From Akkermansia sp. (GTDB lineage: Bacteria; Verrucomicrobiota; Verrucomicrobiia; Verrucomicrobiales; Akkermansiaceae), in NCBI GenBank assembly GCA_017546445.1, contig JAFYWX010000035.1, positions 1 to 57,010 on the forward strand: DNA of 57,010 nt, given 5' to 3'. The notes below the pieces were generated by a model that was given only the letters and a program-made list of their open reading frames with translations, did no database searches and had not been told where the DNA came from. The translations under genes were made by a program, and so were the position numbers. This document shows positions 1-8,896 of this stretch, one piece after another (the first letter of the stretch is position 1; each line of letters begins with the position of its first letter).

Positions 1-3000
1 CCACTACCTGTCACCACGGCTGCGCCATTCACCTGCAGATAGGAACTGAAGGTGTTGTCCCTTACCTCCAGCGTGCCACTGTTACTGATGGTGGATTTCA
101 CCTCTACTCCCACCAGGCTGGCTACACCGCCGGAATTGATATTCGACGCACTCGAAGTCTCCAGGCTACCGCCTGTCATTTCCAGTGTGCCACCATTTTC
201 CACGTCTATATATGAATACCATCCACTCAGGTTCACATTAGCGTTCTCCAGCAATAATTTGCCACCATTGCGAACATAAGTGTAACTCCATTGCTGAGTA
301 CTGATCAGCGTATCGGACACCTTGTTGTTTCGTGCTTCCAGGGTACCTTCTATGTACAAATACTGGTTGCTGCCAGTGTGGTCTATGGTCACGCCTTCCT
401 CCAGCGTTACGGTATGATTCGCAGCAATAGTCACGCGGCCTACCATCTTGTACTCTCCGGCCACTACTGCCTCTGCTGCGGCAAGGGTACTGGAATGCAG
501 CGTTCCCGAAAGGCCTATATATGCATCCTCTGCTGTTGCCGACTCAATCATCGCCAGCACATCGGCTGTATTGCCCGTGTAATTGCTCAGGCGTATAGCT
601 TCCGTACCTGTCAGCGTCAGGCCTCCCTCGCCCACGGTCAAATCACTGGCGCTATTCATATACAAGGTGGTGCAGCTCACGCCATCCAGCGTGGTGCTGC
701 CATAGGCCGATATCGAGCCAGAGCAGTTCACATCCGTCAGCTCTAGCGTACCATAGGTGGATATATTATCCTTCACCTCCACACCCGTCAGCGAGATGCG
801 AGACTCCGCATAGGAGGAACTCAGTGAGCCGCTACCTGTATCAAACACGCCGCCGTTCATTACCAGCGTTGCGGCATTATACATATAAAACCTATCGCTT
901 CGGATGCTGCCATTCGTCAATTCCAGCGTGCCGCCATTGGAAACTTCGACAGAACCGCTTCCTGTGAAAGCATCGGCCACTTCCGTATTCTCTACTATCA
1001 CCTTGCCATAGATGTTGGGATTATGGCCATTGGTATCAATACTTACACCATCGGCAAGCGTCACCGTCTTCCCGCTACCTACCAAGGTATCGGAAGTCAT
1101 AGCCTTATACCCGCCCGACAGGCTGGCAGGCAAGGCGTTCAGCGTGCAATCGCCCAAGGTGTAAATACCCACATAGGCATTCTCTGCGGTGATGGTGGCC
1201 CCCAGTTCAAACAGACGAGCCGTATCACCTGTGAAGGTATTGGTCAGGCGAAGGGCTTCCGTAGCTGTCAGCGTCAGGCCTCCCTCGCCCACACTTACAT
1301 CGCTATCACTATCCACATACAGCGAGGTACAGCTCACGCCATCCAGCGTGGTGCTGCCATAGGCCTCTATCCGGCCGGTGCTGGTCACATCCGTAAGTTC
1401 CAGCGTGCCATAGGTTGATATATTATCCCGCATCTCCACCCCGGTCAGCGAAATGCGAGACTCTGCGTAAGAAGAAGAAAGTGAGCCGCTACCTGTATCA
1501 AACACGCCGCCGGTCATCTCCAGCGTTGCGGCATTATACATACGGAAATACTGGCTTCTGATGCTGGCATTCGTCAGCTCCAACGTCCCGCCATTTGAAA
1601 TTTCGACATAGCCACTTCCCGTAAAAGCATCGGCCACTTCTGTATTCTCAGCAATCAGCTTGCCATAAATATTGGGGCTATAACCATTAATATCAATACT
1701 CACACCATCGGCCAGCGTCACCGTCTTCCCGCTACCTACCAAGGTATCGGAAGTCATAGCCTTATACCCGCCCGACAGACTCTCAGGCAAGGCGTTCAGC
1801 GTGCAATCTCCCAAGGTGTAAATACCCACGTAGGCATTCTCTGCGGTAATGGTGGCACCGAGCTCAAACAGACGGGCTGTATCACCTGTGAAAGTATTGG
1901 TCAGGCGCAGGGCTTCCTCACCTGTCAGAGACAAACCACCCTCGCCCACACTCACATCGCTGTCACTATCCACATACAACGAGGTACAGCTCACGCCATC
2001 CAGCGTGGTGCTGCCATAGGCCTCTATCCGGCCGGTGCTGGTCACATCTGTAAGGTCCAGCGTGCCGGAGGTGGATAGATTATCCCGCATCTCCACATCA
2101 GTCAGCGAAATGCGAGACTCTGCGTAAGAAGAAGAAAGTGACCCGCTACCTGTATCAAACACGCCGCCGGTCATCATCAGTGTTGCGGCATTATACATAC
2201 GGAAATACTGGCTTCTGATGCTGGCATTCGTCAGCTCCAACGTGCCACCATTTGAAATTTCGACATAGCCACTTCCCGTAATAGCATCGGCCACTTCCGT
2301 ATTCTCAGCAATCAGCCTGCCATAAATATTGGGGCTATAACCATTAATATCAATGCTCACCCCATCGGCCAGCGTCACCGTCTTTCCGCTTCCTACCAGG
2401 GTGTCGGAAGTCACGGTCTTATACCCGCCCGACAGACTCTCAGGCAGAGCGTTCAGTGTGCAATCGCCCAGGGACGACAGTCCCACATAAGCCCCCTCTG
2501 CCGTTATCTCCAAACCGGAGAAATCGGTACTGCCACTCCATGCCGATTCCAACCTGACAGCCTGCTGGTCGGTCAGCACCACATTGGAGGGAGTCACCTG
2601 TCCGGAGCCGGCGAGCGTGAGTCTGGGCAAGGTAAGGTCACTCATCTCCACCTTGGCAGAGGCTCTTAAGCCATAATTGGTAATAGTGAGTCCATTGCCG
2701 ATGATTTCACAATCCTTGGAAATAGTGGGCAGAGAAGACAGAGCCAGAGTACTGCCGGAGAGGGCAGCATCGACAACGATGATCGGCTTCAGTCTGCCGG
2801 AGTAGGAATTCACCTGAGAAACAGCATAGGCGAGCGAGCCAGCGCCGGAGGTATTCAGATTGTTGACATAGAAATGGGAAGCAGCCCACTCTGCGCCGGA
2901 AATACCACCCAGGGTCACATTCGGCGCGGCAGCCCCCAGATGAGCAAAGATTTCATCAAGACTCGTTGTGCCCCAGTCATTATCCCCCAGTTCAACCGTC

Positions 3001-4391
3001 GCACCACTGGTAACATCCGTGAGCACCAGAGTGGCCAGGGAAGTGAAATCATTGCCCGATATCTCCAGAGAAGCGCCGAGTGAAAGGGTAAGCGAAGTCA
3101 GGCCACTGGTGCCATTCAGAACCAGGGAGGCACCGTTCTCCACCACAAGGGCAGACAGGGTGGAATCACCCGATACCTGCAAGGAGCCACCGGTACGCAC
3201 CGTGAGGGTTCCATTCTGAGTTACCACATTCTCACAGCTCAGCGAGCCGGCACACACCAGGTCACCAGCTATGCTAATATCCTTTGCATTCAGCACAACA
3301 CCGGCGTCAATAGCAGTCTGTCCACTGTTCAGCAGCGATGCTGTCAGCTCCCAGGAGCCATGGGCAAAGTGCACATTGCCAGCGCCATCTATGGGGCTGG
3401 ACAGCGTTGCGCTTCCCTGGGTCGAAAGGATGAGGGTGCCGGTCGAAGCGACCGAGAGACTCTCCGAAGCAGCAAAATTCACCCCGTCCGCCACGTCAAA
3501 AGTCATATCTGCCAGCACCATGACAATACGGGCCTGCACATCCGAATTGATACTGACCGTTCTATACCCGGATGCATCGAAAACCACAGCATCGCCGTAC
3601 ATATAGGAGGCAGGAAGGCCGGCTTCACTCAGCCACACCTCATTGTCCTCATTCGTATTCCACTCATGATTCTCCTCCGTGCCATACCAGGTCAGCGCAA
3701 ACTGGTTGGTGAACAAGGAGTATTCCACCCCATTCAGGGTCACGGCTCCGCTCACATTCTCAATCTTGCCGTGGTACCGCCCCAGTTCCTCTTCTGCGGA
3801 TTCCTCAGGGAAGCAGAAATCGTTCAGACTGAATACCACCCCCCTGAGCACAATACGGGAGGAGCGGCCATCATGCGGGCATGTAATCTCGACTACGGAA
3901 TCCACACCATCGGTGCTGATGGTCACTTCCGTCTTGGATATTCTCGTGCTGGTTATTCCGCCACTGGTGTTTCTGGTAATCCAGCTGTACAAAAAGCCAT
4001 CGTGCTCATATTCGTTGACTCCATTGACCAGGTCAGACTCCACCCAGAGCGGCTTACCTCCGTTGGCTGCATCGCCGTTATCCATCATGGCGCCCTTCTG
4101 GTAGGAAAGGCCAATGTACTGATCAGCCTGCGCAATCAGGTAGTAATTTTCCGCCAACTGAACCAGGGGATACGAGTCTGCAATGTAGTTGATATCCTCC
4201 ATCACAAAGGTCAGGCTGAAAGCATCACCAGCCTGGTAATTCGTCTCCAAAAGAGCACAATTAAGCACATATTCTGTGCGTTCTACTGATACATAGGTAA
4301 TTCCAGTGACTATTGACATATATAAAAGAGTTAGATGAAATTTTACGGAACCAGAGTCTTCAGATATTGCCTCACCCCTGCACATCATCAT
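1..4391 (-). CDS. Giant beta-helix repeat surface protein, 3' end beyond window
   Basis: One uninterrupted minus-strand frame runs from about 4391 off the left edge, at least 1,460 codons. I translated it through to base 1 and saw no stop. The protein is rich in G, S, T, N and short beta-strand phrases such as NGGTLELTNAS, typical of right-handed parallel beta-helix or autotransporter-like surface proteins. From about residue 640 it contains near-identical tandem units of about 219 residues. Three consecutive ATG codons (4391, 4388, 4385) follow an in-frame TAA and a TAAGGG sequence, which suits the ATG at 4385 as a ribosome site; ATG 4319 is the alternative but has none. Oddly, no signal peptide is visible from any of these starts, so the N-terminus may be broken or export non-classical. 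The C-terminal export or anchor domain is outside the window. Family assignment is by composition only. Confidence 0.75.
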   Translation of the reverse strand, partial: MMMCRGEAISEDSGSVKFHLTLLYMSIVTGITYVSVERTEYVLNCALLETNYQAGDAFSLTFVMEDINYIADSYPLVQLAENYYLIAQADQYIGLSYQKGAMMDNGDAANGGKPLWVESDLVNGVNEYEHDGFLYSWITRNTSGGITSTRISKTEVTISTDGVDSVVEITCPHDGRSSRIVLRGVVFSLNDFCFPEESAEEELGRYHGKIENVSGAVTLNGVEYSLFTNQFALTWYGTEENHEWNTNEDNEVWLSEAGLPASYMYGDAVVFDASGYRTVSINSDVQARIVMVLADMTFDVADGVNFAASESLSVASTGTLILSTQGSATLSSPIDGAGNVHFAHGSWELTASLLNSGQTAIDAGVVLNAKDISIAGDLVCAGSLSCENVVTQNGTLTVRTGGSLQVSGDSTLSALVVENGASLVLNGTSGLTSLTLSLGASLEISGNDFTSLATLVLTDVTSGATVELGDNDWGTTSLDEIFAHLGAAAPNVTLGGISGAEWAASHFYVNNLNTSGAGSLAYAVSQVNSYSGRLKPIIVVDAALSGSTLALSSLPTISKDCEIIGNGLTITNYGLRASAKVEMSDLTLPRLTLAGSGQVTPSNVVLTDQQAVRLESAWSGSTDFSGLEITAEGAYVGLSSLGDCTLNALPESLSGGYKTVTSDTLVGSGKTVTLADGVSIDINGYSPNIYGRLIAENTEVADAITGSGYVEISNGGTLELTNASIRSQYFRMYNAATLMMTGGVFDTGSGSLSSSYAESRISLTDVEMRDNLSTSGTLDLTDVTSTGRIEAYGSTTLDGVSCTSLYVDSDSDVSVGEGGLSLTGEEALRLTNTFTGDTARLFELGATITAENAYVGIYTLGDCTLNALPESLSGGYKAMTSDTLVGSGKTVTLADGVSIDINGYSPNIYGKLIAENTEVADAFTGSGYVEISNGGTLELTNASIRSQYFRMYNAATLEMTGGVFDTGSGSLSSSYAESRISLTGVEMRDNISTYGTLELTDVTSTGRIEAYGSTTLDGVSCTSLYVDSDSDVSVGEGGLTLTATEALRLTNTFTGDTARLFELGATITAENAYVGIYTLGDCTLNALPASLSGGYKAMTSDTLVGSGKTVTLADGVSIDTNGHNPNIYGKVIVENTEVADAFTGSGSVEVSNGGTLELTNGSIRSDRFYMYNAATLVMNGGVFDTGSGSLSSSYAESRISLTGVEVKDNISTYGTLELTDVNCSGSISAYGSTTLDGVSCTTLYMNSASDLTVGEGGLTLTGTEAIRLSNYTGNTADVLAMIESATAEDAYIGLSGTLHSSTLAAAEAVVAGEYKMVGRVTIAANHTVTLEEGVTIDHTGSNQYLYIEGTLEARNNKVSDTLISTQQWSYTYVRNGGKLLLENANVNLSGWYSYIDVENGGTLEMTGGSLETSSASNINSGGVASLVGVEVKSTISNSGTLEVRDNTFSSYLQVNGAAVVTGS
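480..2470 (-). repeat. Tandem ~657-bp coding repeats (about three units)
   Basis: The string GGTAGCGGGAAGACGGTGAC (minus strand) or a close variant recurs near 1070, 1726 and 2383, a spacing of 656-657 bases, and all surrounding phrases recur with the same period. The units covering about 1131-1787 and 1788-2443 are nearly identical in DNA. The unit toward 480 is more diverged. The period is a multiple of three, so the frame is kept and each unit adds about 219 residues to the beta-helix protein. Confidence 0.85.
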
Positions 4392-4796
4392 CCCTTATCA
4401 GGGCGAAGGGACACCACCACGAGACAGGGCGCGCATGCACGAGCGGGCGCGGCCCCTGCCTGAAAAACCAACCTGATGGTGAGCAAAGCATTCATAATAC
4501 GATAATATACGGAACAGTATTAACACCTGAAACGCAACTATACCTTTTCCAAGGCAAGTATCATTATCATACCCTACAGAATGCCGCATGTACAGTAAAA
4601 AACACGTCTTTCGTAAGTATTATGAAGCTTATGAAGCTTAATCCACATTCTCCATCAGCAACGCATCCCCAGTAGGCAAAAAAATTGTCGCTTCCCGATA
4701 GCGGAAAATACTCCTCCTAATTGCCTGCTTTTGAGCTTATACCAAGAAACGCCAGAGGCCGCCCCTGAAATTTTTAGTAAAATTTACATTTTTCCC
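4392..4796. other. AT-rich intergenic gap with no supported gene
   Basis: About 400 bases between the beta-helix gene and the tRNA-Cys promoter. Short frames exist on both strands but none has coding-like composition, a ribosome site or a recognisable product. A direct repeat TATGAAGCT occurs twice near 4620-4637. The missing signal-peptide portion of the beta-helix gene would be expected here, but I could not find it in any frame. Confidence 0.5.
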
Positions 4797-4825
4797 TTGA
4801 CTCCAGCACCATTTCCGTGTATACT
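4797..4825 (+). promoter_or_regulatory. Promoter of tRNA-Cys (TTGACT-17-TATACT)
   Basis: TTGACT at 4797-4802 and TATACT at 4820-4825 are separated by 17 bases. The predicted start is about 15 bases before the tRNA 5' end. It is one of the best sigma-70-like promoters in the window. Confidence 0.7.
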
Positions 4826-4846
4826 CCGCCCCGCAACCACTACATT

Positions 4847-4920
4847 GGCGGGATAGCCAAGTGGCCTAAGGCAACGGTTTGCAAAACCGTCATTCGTGGG
4901 TTCAAATCCCACTCCCGCCT
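4847..4920 (+). tRNA. tRNA-Cys (anticodon GCA)
   Basis: A 74-base cloverleaf. Acceptor GGCGGGA pairs with TCCCGCC, the anticodon stem ACGGT/ACCGT closes the loop TTGCAAA with anticodon GCA, and the T arm holds GTTCAAATC. The discriminator base is U73, as expected for cysteine tRNA. CCA is not encoded. A strong promoter precedes it and a hairpin terminator follows. Confidence 0.95.
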
Positions 4921-4923
4921 CTG

Positions 4924-4956
4924 AAAGCGCAGCAACTCTTCGTTGCTGCGCTTTTT
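4924..4956 (+). terminator. Rho-independent terminator after tRNA-Cys
   Basis: A 13-base stem (4924-4936 with 4942-4954) with loop TCTTC followed by a short T run, directly after the tRNA. Confidence 0.8.
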
Positions 4957-5063
4957 CGTTTGATTTTTCTGCTCGCCTCTCCTCCATTCCACATTTGATA
5001 ATGTTTATGTTTTTACAAACACCACCACAAATATAGGAAATATTTTCCGCTATTCCTACCATT

Positions 5064-5121
5064 TTGCTTGACTTTGGAAGATATGGCTATAAAATGCAGT
5101 CACGCATACAAGATATAGTGG
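5064..5121 (+). promoter_or_regulatory. nrd promoter region with two NrdR-box-like sites
   Basis: A weak promoter TTGCTT (5064-5069)-18-TATAAA (5088-5093) precedes nrdA. The 16-mer at 5106-5121 matches the NrdR box consensus acaCwAtATaTwGtgt at about 13 of 16 positions. A weaker partner sharing the core AAGATAT lies exactly 32 bases upstream (5074-5089). Paired boxes about three helical turns apart are the usual NrdR arrangement. Regulation by NrdR is inferred; no nrdR gene is in the window. Confidence 0.45.
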
Positions 5122-5125
5122 AACC

Positions 5126-7651
5126 ATGAAGATAAGGAAACGGAACGGACAGAGCGCCGAATACGAGCGGAGCAAGATAGAGCGGGTCATTTACCTGGCC
5201 TGCAGCAGCGCGGGCATGAGCGATGCACAGGCGCACGCACTGACTCTGGCAGAGGAAGTGGAGAAGAAGCTTTTCAGCCACGGCGGCGACGGCATCGCCG
5301 TGGAGCGCATCCAGGACCAGGTGGAGGAAAGCCTGATGACCGCCGGGCTGTACGAAGCCGCCAAGCGCTTCATCCTGTACCGCAATGAGCACAGCCGCGC
5401 CCGCCATGCCCGTGAACAGGTGCTGGCCCACCTGCAGAACCGCCGCGCTGCCGAGTCCGAGCTCAAGCAGCTGCAGCAGGAATTCGCCGGCGAGGAATAC
5501 GACCTGCACCTGCTCACTGCCCGTTTCCAGAGCCACTACCGAGGTGAGCAGGACGACGAGAAGGCCCTGGCCGCCCTCACCCGCGCCGCCGCCGAGCTCA
5601 CCACCCGCGATGCTCCCGCCTGGGAGATGATTGCCGCACGTTTCTGGCTGCTGCGTTTCCGCAGCCGGCTGGCCCGCTATGAGGCAGAGGCCGGCATCAC
5701 CAGCCTGCACGATAAAATCACCCACCTGACCAAGCAGGGCGTGTACGGCAGCTACATTCTGGCCCATTACAGCAAGGCGGAAATCGACACCTTCGAGCAA
5801 ATCCTCCGCCCGGAGCGGGATAAGCTGCTCAACTACTCCGGGCTGGAGCTGCTGCACGGGCGCTACCTCATCCGCACCCACGCCGGGCGAGTGCTGGAAA
5901 GTCCGCAGGAAATGTTCCTGGGCATCGCGCTGCACCTGGCCATGAACGAGCAGCAAAACCGCAGCGAATGGGTGAAGCGATTCTACGATATGCTCAGCAC
6001 GCTGAAAGTCACCATGGCCACCCCCACCCTGGCCAATGCCCGCAAGCCCTTCCACCAGCTTTCCTCCTGCTTCATTGATACCGTGCCGGACAGCCTGGAC
6101 GGCATCTACCGCAGCATCGACAACTTTGCCCAGGTGAGCAAATACGGCGGCGGCATGGGGCTCTACTTCGGCAAAGTGCGCGCCAGCGGCAGCGCCATCC
6201 GCGGATTCTCCGGGGCGGCAGGCGGGGTTATCCGCTGGATTCGCCTGGCCAATGACACCGCCGTGGCGGTGGACCAGCTGGGCGTGCGGCAGGGCGCGGT
6301 GGCGGTGTATCTGGATGCCTGGCACCGGGATTTGCCCGAGTTCCTGTCCATCCGGACCAATAATGGCGACGACCGACTGAAAGCGCACGATGTATTCCCC
6401 GCCGTGTGCTACCCGGACTATTTCTGGCAGCAGGCACGCGACAATATCGAGGGCGACTGGTACATGATGTGCCCGCACGAGATACAGAGCATCAAGGGCT
6501 ATGCCCTGGAGGACAGCTACGGCGAGGAATGGGAAGAGCGCTACCTGAGCTGCGTGGCCGATTCCCGCATCAGCAAGCGCGTGGTGCCCATCAAGGATAT
6601 CGTGCGCCTTATCCTGAAGAGCGCCGTGGAAACCGGCACACCCTTTGCCTTCAACCGCGACCTCGTGAACCGCGCCAACCCGAACAAGCACTGCGGCATC
6701 ATCTACTGCAGCAACCTCTGCACCGAGATTGCCCAGAATATGAGCGCCATCGAATCCGTGAGCCAGGTGACCACCTCCGTGAATGGCGAAACCGTGGTAG
6801 TCAACACCACGCGCCCGGGCAATTTCGTGGTCTGCAACCTGGCCAGCCTCTCGCTGGGCCGCATCGATGTGCAGAACCCGGAGGAAGTGGCGGAAATCAC
6901 CCGCAGCGCCGTGCGTGCGCTCGATAACGTGATTGACCTGAACTTCTACCCCCTGCCCTATGCCGAAATCACGAACCGCGCTTTCCGGCCCATCGGTCTC
7001 GGTGTCAGCGGCTACCACCACATGCTCGCCCGCCTGGGGCTGCACTGGGAAACCCAGGAGCACCTGGATTTTGCCGACCAGCTGTTCGAGCAGATAAACT
7101 ACGCCGCCATCGAGGCCAGCTGCGCCACGGCGCAGGAAAAGGGAGCCTACTCCCACTTCACCGGCAGCGAGTGGCAGACCGGCGCCTATTTCGACCGCCG
7201 CGGTTACACCAGCCCGCAGTGGCAGGAGCTGCGCCAGCGCGTGGCCACCCACGGGCTGCGCAATGCCTGGCTGCTCGCCGTGGCTCCCACCAGCAGCACC
7301 AGTATCATCGCCGGTACCACCGCAGGCATCGACCCGGTCATGAAACTCTTCTTCCTGGAGGAAAAGAAGAGCGGGCTCATGCCCCGCGTGGCCCCGGAGC
7401 TCACGCTCCGCACCCTCTGGCTCTACAAGAACGCCCACCACATCGACCAGCGCTGGTCCGTGCGTGCCGCCGGGGTGCGCCAGCGCCACATCGACCAGGC
7501 GCAGAGCATGAACCTCTACATTACCCATGAATACACCCTGCGCCAGATTCTCAACCTGTATATCCTCGCCTGGGAATGCGGCGTGAAAACCATCTATTAC
7601 ATCCGCTCCAAAAGTTTAGAAGTAGAAGAATGTGAATTATGTGCAAGCTGA
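5126..7651 (+). CDS. nrdA: Ribonucleoside-diphosphate reductase, class Ia, alpha subunit
   Basis: 841 residues. It is the catalytic subunit that reduces ribonucleoside diphosphates to deoxyribonucleotides in the cytoplasm. The N-terminus (about residues 1-95) is an ATP-cone, the allosteric activity site, beginning KIRKRNGQ. The ten-stranded barrel core shows the substrate-pocket segments SSCFIDT, NLCTEI and VCNLASLSLG, which hold the expected active-site cysteines. The last residues contain the C-terminal redox pair C836 and C839 (CELC) that re-reduces the active site. Length is near the family norm with one ATP-cone. Its stop overlaps the start of nrdB by 13 bases, indicating translational coupling. 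A candidate NrdR box pair lies upstream. No thioredoxin or glutaredoxin partner is adjacent. Confidence 0.96.
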   Translation: MKIRKRNGQSAEYERSKIERVIYLACSSAGMSDAQAHALTLAEEVEKKLFSHGGDGIAVERIQDQVEESLMTAGLYEAAKRFILYRNEHSRARHAREQVLAHLQNRRAAESELKQLQQEFAGEEYDLHLLTARFQSHYRGEQDDEKALAALTRAAAELTTRDAPAWEMIAARFWLLRFRSRLARYEAEAGITSLHDKITHLTKQGVYGSYILAHYSKAEIDTFEQILRPERDKLLNYSGLELLHGRYLIRTHAGRVLESPQEMFLGIALHLAMNEQQNRSEWVKRFYDMLSTLKVTMATPTLANARKPFHQLSSCFIDTVPDSLDGIYRSIDNFAQVSKYGGGMGLYFGKVRASGSAIRGFSGAAGGVIRWIRLANDTAVAVDQLGVRQGAVAVYLDAWHRDLPEFLSIRTNNGDDRLKAHDVFPAVCYPDYFWQQARDNIEGDWYMMCPHEIQSIKGYALEDSYGEEWEERYLSCVADSRISKRVVPIKDIVRLILKSAVETGTPFAFNRDLVNRANPNKHCGIIYCSNLCTEIAQNMSAIESVSQVTTSVNGETVVVNTTRPGNFVVCNLASLSLGRIDVQNPEEVAEITRSAVRALDNVIDLNFYPLPYAEITNRAFRPIGLGVSGYHHMLARLGLHWETQEHLDFADQLFEQINYAAIEASCATAQEKGAYSHFTGSEWQTGAYFDRRGYTSPQWQELRQRVATHGLRNAWLLAVAPTSSTSIIAGTTAGIDPVMKLFFLEEKKSGLMPRVAPELTLRTLWLYKNAHHIDQRWSVRAAGVRQRHIDQAQSMNLYITHEYTLRQILNLYILAWECGVKTIYYIRSKSLEVEECELCAS

Positions 7652-8682
7652 CCCGCAGACCGCTGTTCAATCCGCAGGGCGACTCTGATGTGCTCGCCCG
7701 CCGCATCATCAATGGCAACACCACCAACCTCAACGATTTCAATAATATGAAATACGCCTGGGTGAGCCAGTGGTACCGCCAGGCCATGAACAATTTCTGG
7801 ATTCCCGAGGAAATCAACCTCTCTGCCGATGTGCGCGACTACACCCGCCTGAGCCTGGCAGAGCGCCGCGCCTTCGATAAGATACTGTCCTTCCTCGTGT
7901 TTCTGGACAGCATCCAGACCGCCAATCTCCCCTCCGTGGGGGAATACATCACCGCCAATGAGGTGAACCTCTGCCTCTGCATCCAGGCCTTTCAGGAGGC
8001 CGTGCACAGCCAGAGCTACAGCTACATGCTCGATACCATCTGCGAGCCACAGCAGCGCACCGAGGTGCTCTACCAGTGGCGGAATGATGAGCATCTGCTG
8101 CGCCGCAACACCTTCATCGGCAACCTGTACAACGAGTTCCAGCAGAACCGTACGCCGGAGAATTTCGCCCGCACGCTGGTGGCCAATTTCATTCTGGAGG
8201 GTGTGTATTTCTACAGCGGTTTCATGTTCTTCTACAACCTGGGCCGCAACAACAAGATGCCCGGCAGCGCTCAGGAAATCCGCTACATCAACCGCGATGA
8301 AAGCACCCACCTGTGGCTCTTCCGCAACATCATCCGCGAGCTCCAGCGCGAGGAGCCCCAGCTCTTCACCGAGGAGAAGGTGGAGGAATACCGCGGCATG
8401 ATTCGTGAGGGCGCCGAGCAGGAAATCGCCTGGGGATGCTATGTCATCGGCGATGATATCCCCGGCCTCACCACGGACATGATACGCGACTACATCCGCT
8501 ACCTGGCCAACCGACGCTGCCAGGACCTCGGCTTCGCCCCCATCTACCTCGGTCACGAAACCGAACCCGCCTCCTGCACCTGGGTCAACCAGTACAGCAA
8601 CGCCAACCTCATCAAGACCGACTTCTTCGAAGCCCGCAGCACGGCCTATGCCAAGAGCACCTCGCTGGTGGACGACCTGTGA
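7639..8682 (+). CDS. nrdB: Ribonucleoside-diphosphate reductase, class Ia, beta subunit
   Basis: 347 residues. It is the radical-generating ferritin-like subunit that pairs with the alpha chain encoded just upstream. All six metal ligands can be placed: D90, E120, H123, E187, E221 and H224. The radical residue is tyrosine (Y127 in HSQSYSYM). The numbering matches chlamydial R2, which has phenylalanine at this position, so this enzyme belongs near that lineage but should form a classical tyrosyl radical. The C-terminal tail (TSLVDDL) is the likely docking peptide for the alpha subunit. The start lies inside nrdA. A strong hairpin follows the gene. Confidence 0.96.
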   Translation: MCKLTRRPLFNPQGDSDVLARRIINGNTTNLNDFNNMKYAWVSQWYRQAMNNFWIPEEINLSADVRDYTRLSLAERRAFDKILSFLVFLDSIQTANLPSVGEYITANEVNLCLCIQAFQEAVHSQSYSYMLDTICEPQQRTEVLYQWRNDEHLLRRNTFIGNLYNEFQQNRTPENFARTLVANFILEGVYFYSGFMFFYNLGRNNKMPGSAQEIRYINRDESTHLWLFRNIIRELQREEPQLFTEEKVEEYRGMIREGAEQEIAWGCYVIGDDIPGLTTDMIRDYIRYLANRRCQDLGFAPIYLGHETEPASCTWVNQYSNANLIKTDFFEARSTAYAKSTSLVDDL

Positions 8683-8728
8683 ACAATGATTATTGATTAG
8701 TGATTAATGATTAGTGATTAATTTTAGC

Positions 8729-8760
8729 ACGCCCCGGCAACTCTTCAGTTGCCGGGGCGT
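8729..8760 (+). terminator. Hairpin terminator after nrdAB
   Basis: Perfect 13-base inverted repeat (8729-8741 with 8748-8760), loop TCTTCA. There is little T run after it. Between the stop codon and the hairpin lie direct repeats of ATTGATTAGTGATTA (about 8692-8722). Confidence 0.65.
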
Positions 8761-8767
8761 TAAGCTA

Positions 8768-8792
8768 TCGAGGCACGGGACTTCAGTCCCGT
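8768..8792. repeat. Partial copy of the dispersed hairpin element
   Basis: The palindrome ACGGGACTTCAGTCCCGT (8775-8792) equals the first inner hairpin of the 63-bp element found at 13498 and 17168. It lies downstream of nrdB. Confidence 0.6.
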
Positions 8793-8829
8793 AAACATGC
8801 AAGAGAAGGCAAAAAGTCAGAAAAAGAGG

Positions 8830-8858
8830 TTGACAAAAGAGTTAGTTTGAACTAAACT
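8830..8858 (+). promoter_or_regulatory. feo promoter with palindromic operator in the spacer
   Basis: TTGACA (8830-8835) and TAAACT (8853-8858) are 17 bases apart. The perfect palindrome TTAGTTTGAACTAA (8842-8855) sits between and partly over the -10 box, the classic position for a repressor site. The sequence resembles DtxR/IdeR-type metal-repressor boxes (TTAG...CTAA) more than a Fur box, but this is inference. Confidence 0.55.
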
Positions 8859-8896
8859 CCGGCCCGTCTTCTGAATTAGCCCTGCCTAACACAAGC

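Noticed and set aside
1..4313. Several plus-strand frames of 60-309 codons
   Set aside because: All lie opposite the continuous beta-helix repeat gene and repeat with its 657-base period.
4784..5062. Minus-strand frame of 92 codons containing GFEPTNDGFANRCLRPLGYPA
   Set aside because: It is the antisense of tRNA-Cys; this peptide is a well-known artefact of reading tRNA genes backwards.
5087..7528. Minus-strand open frame of 813 codons
   Set aside because: Antisense shadow of nrdA caused by high-GC codon use; no ribosome site and histidine/glycine-rich nonsense composition.
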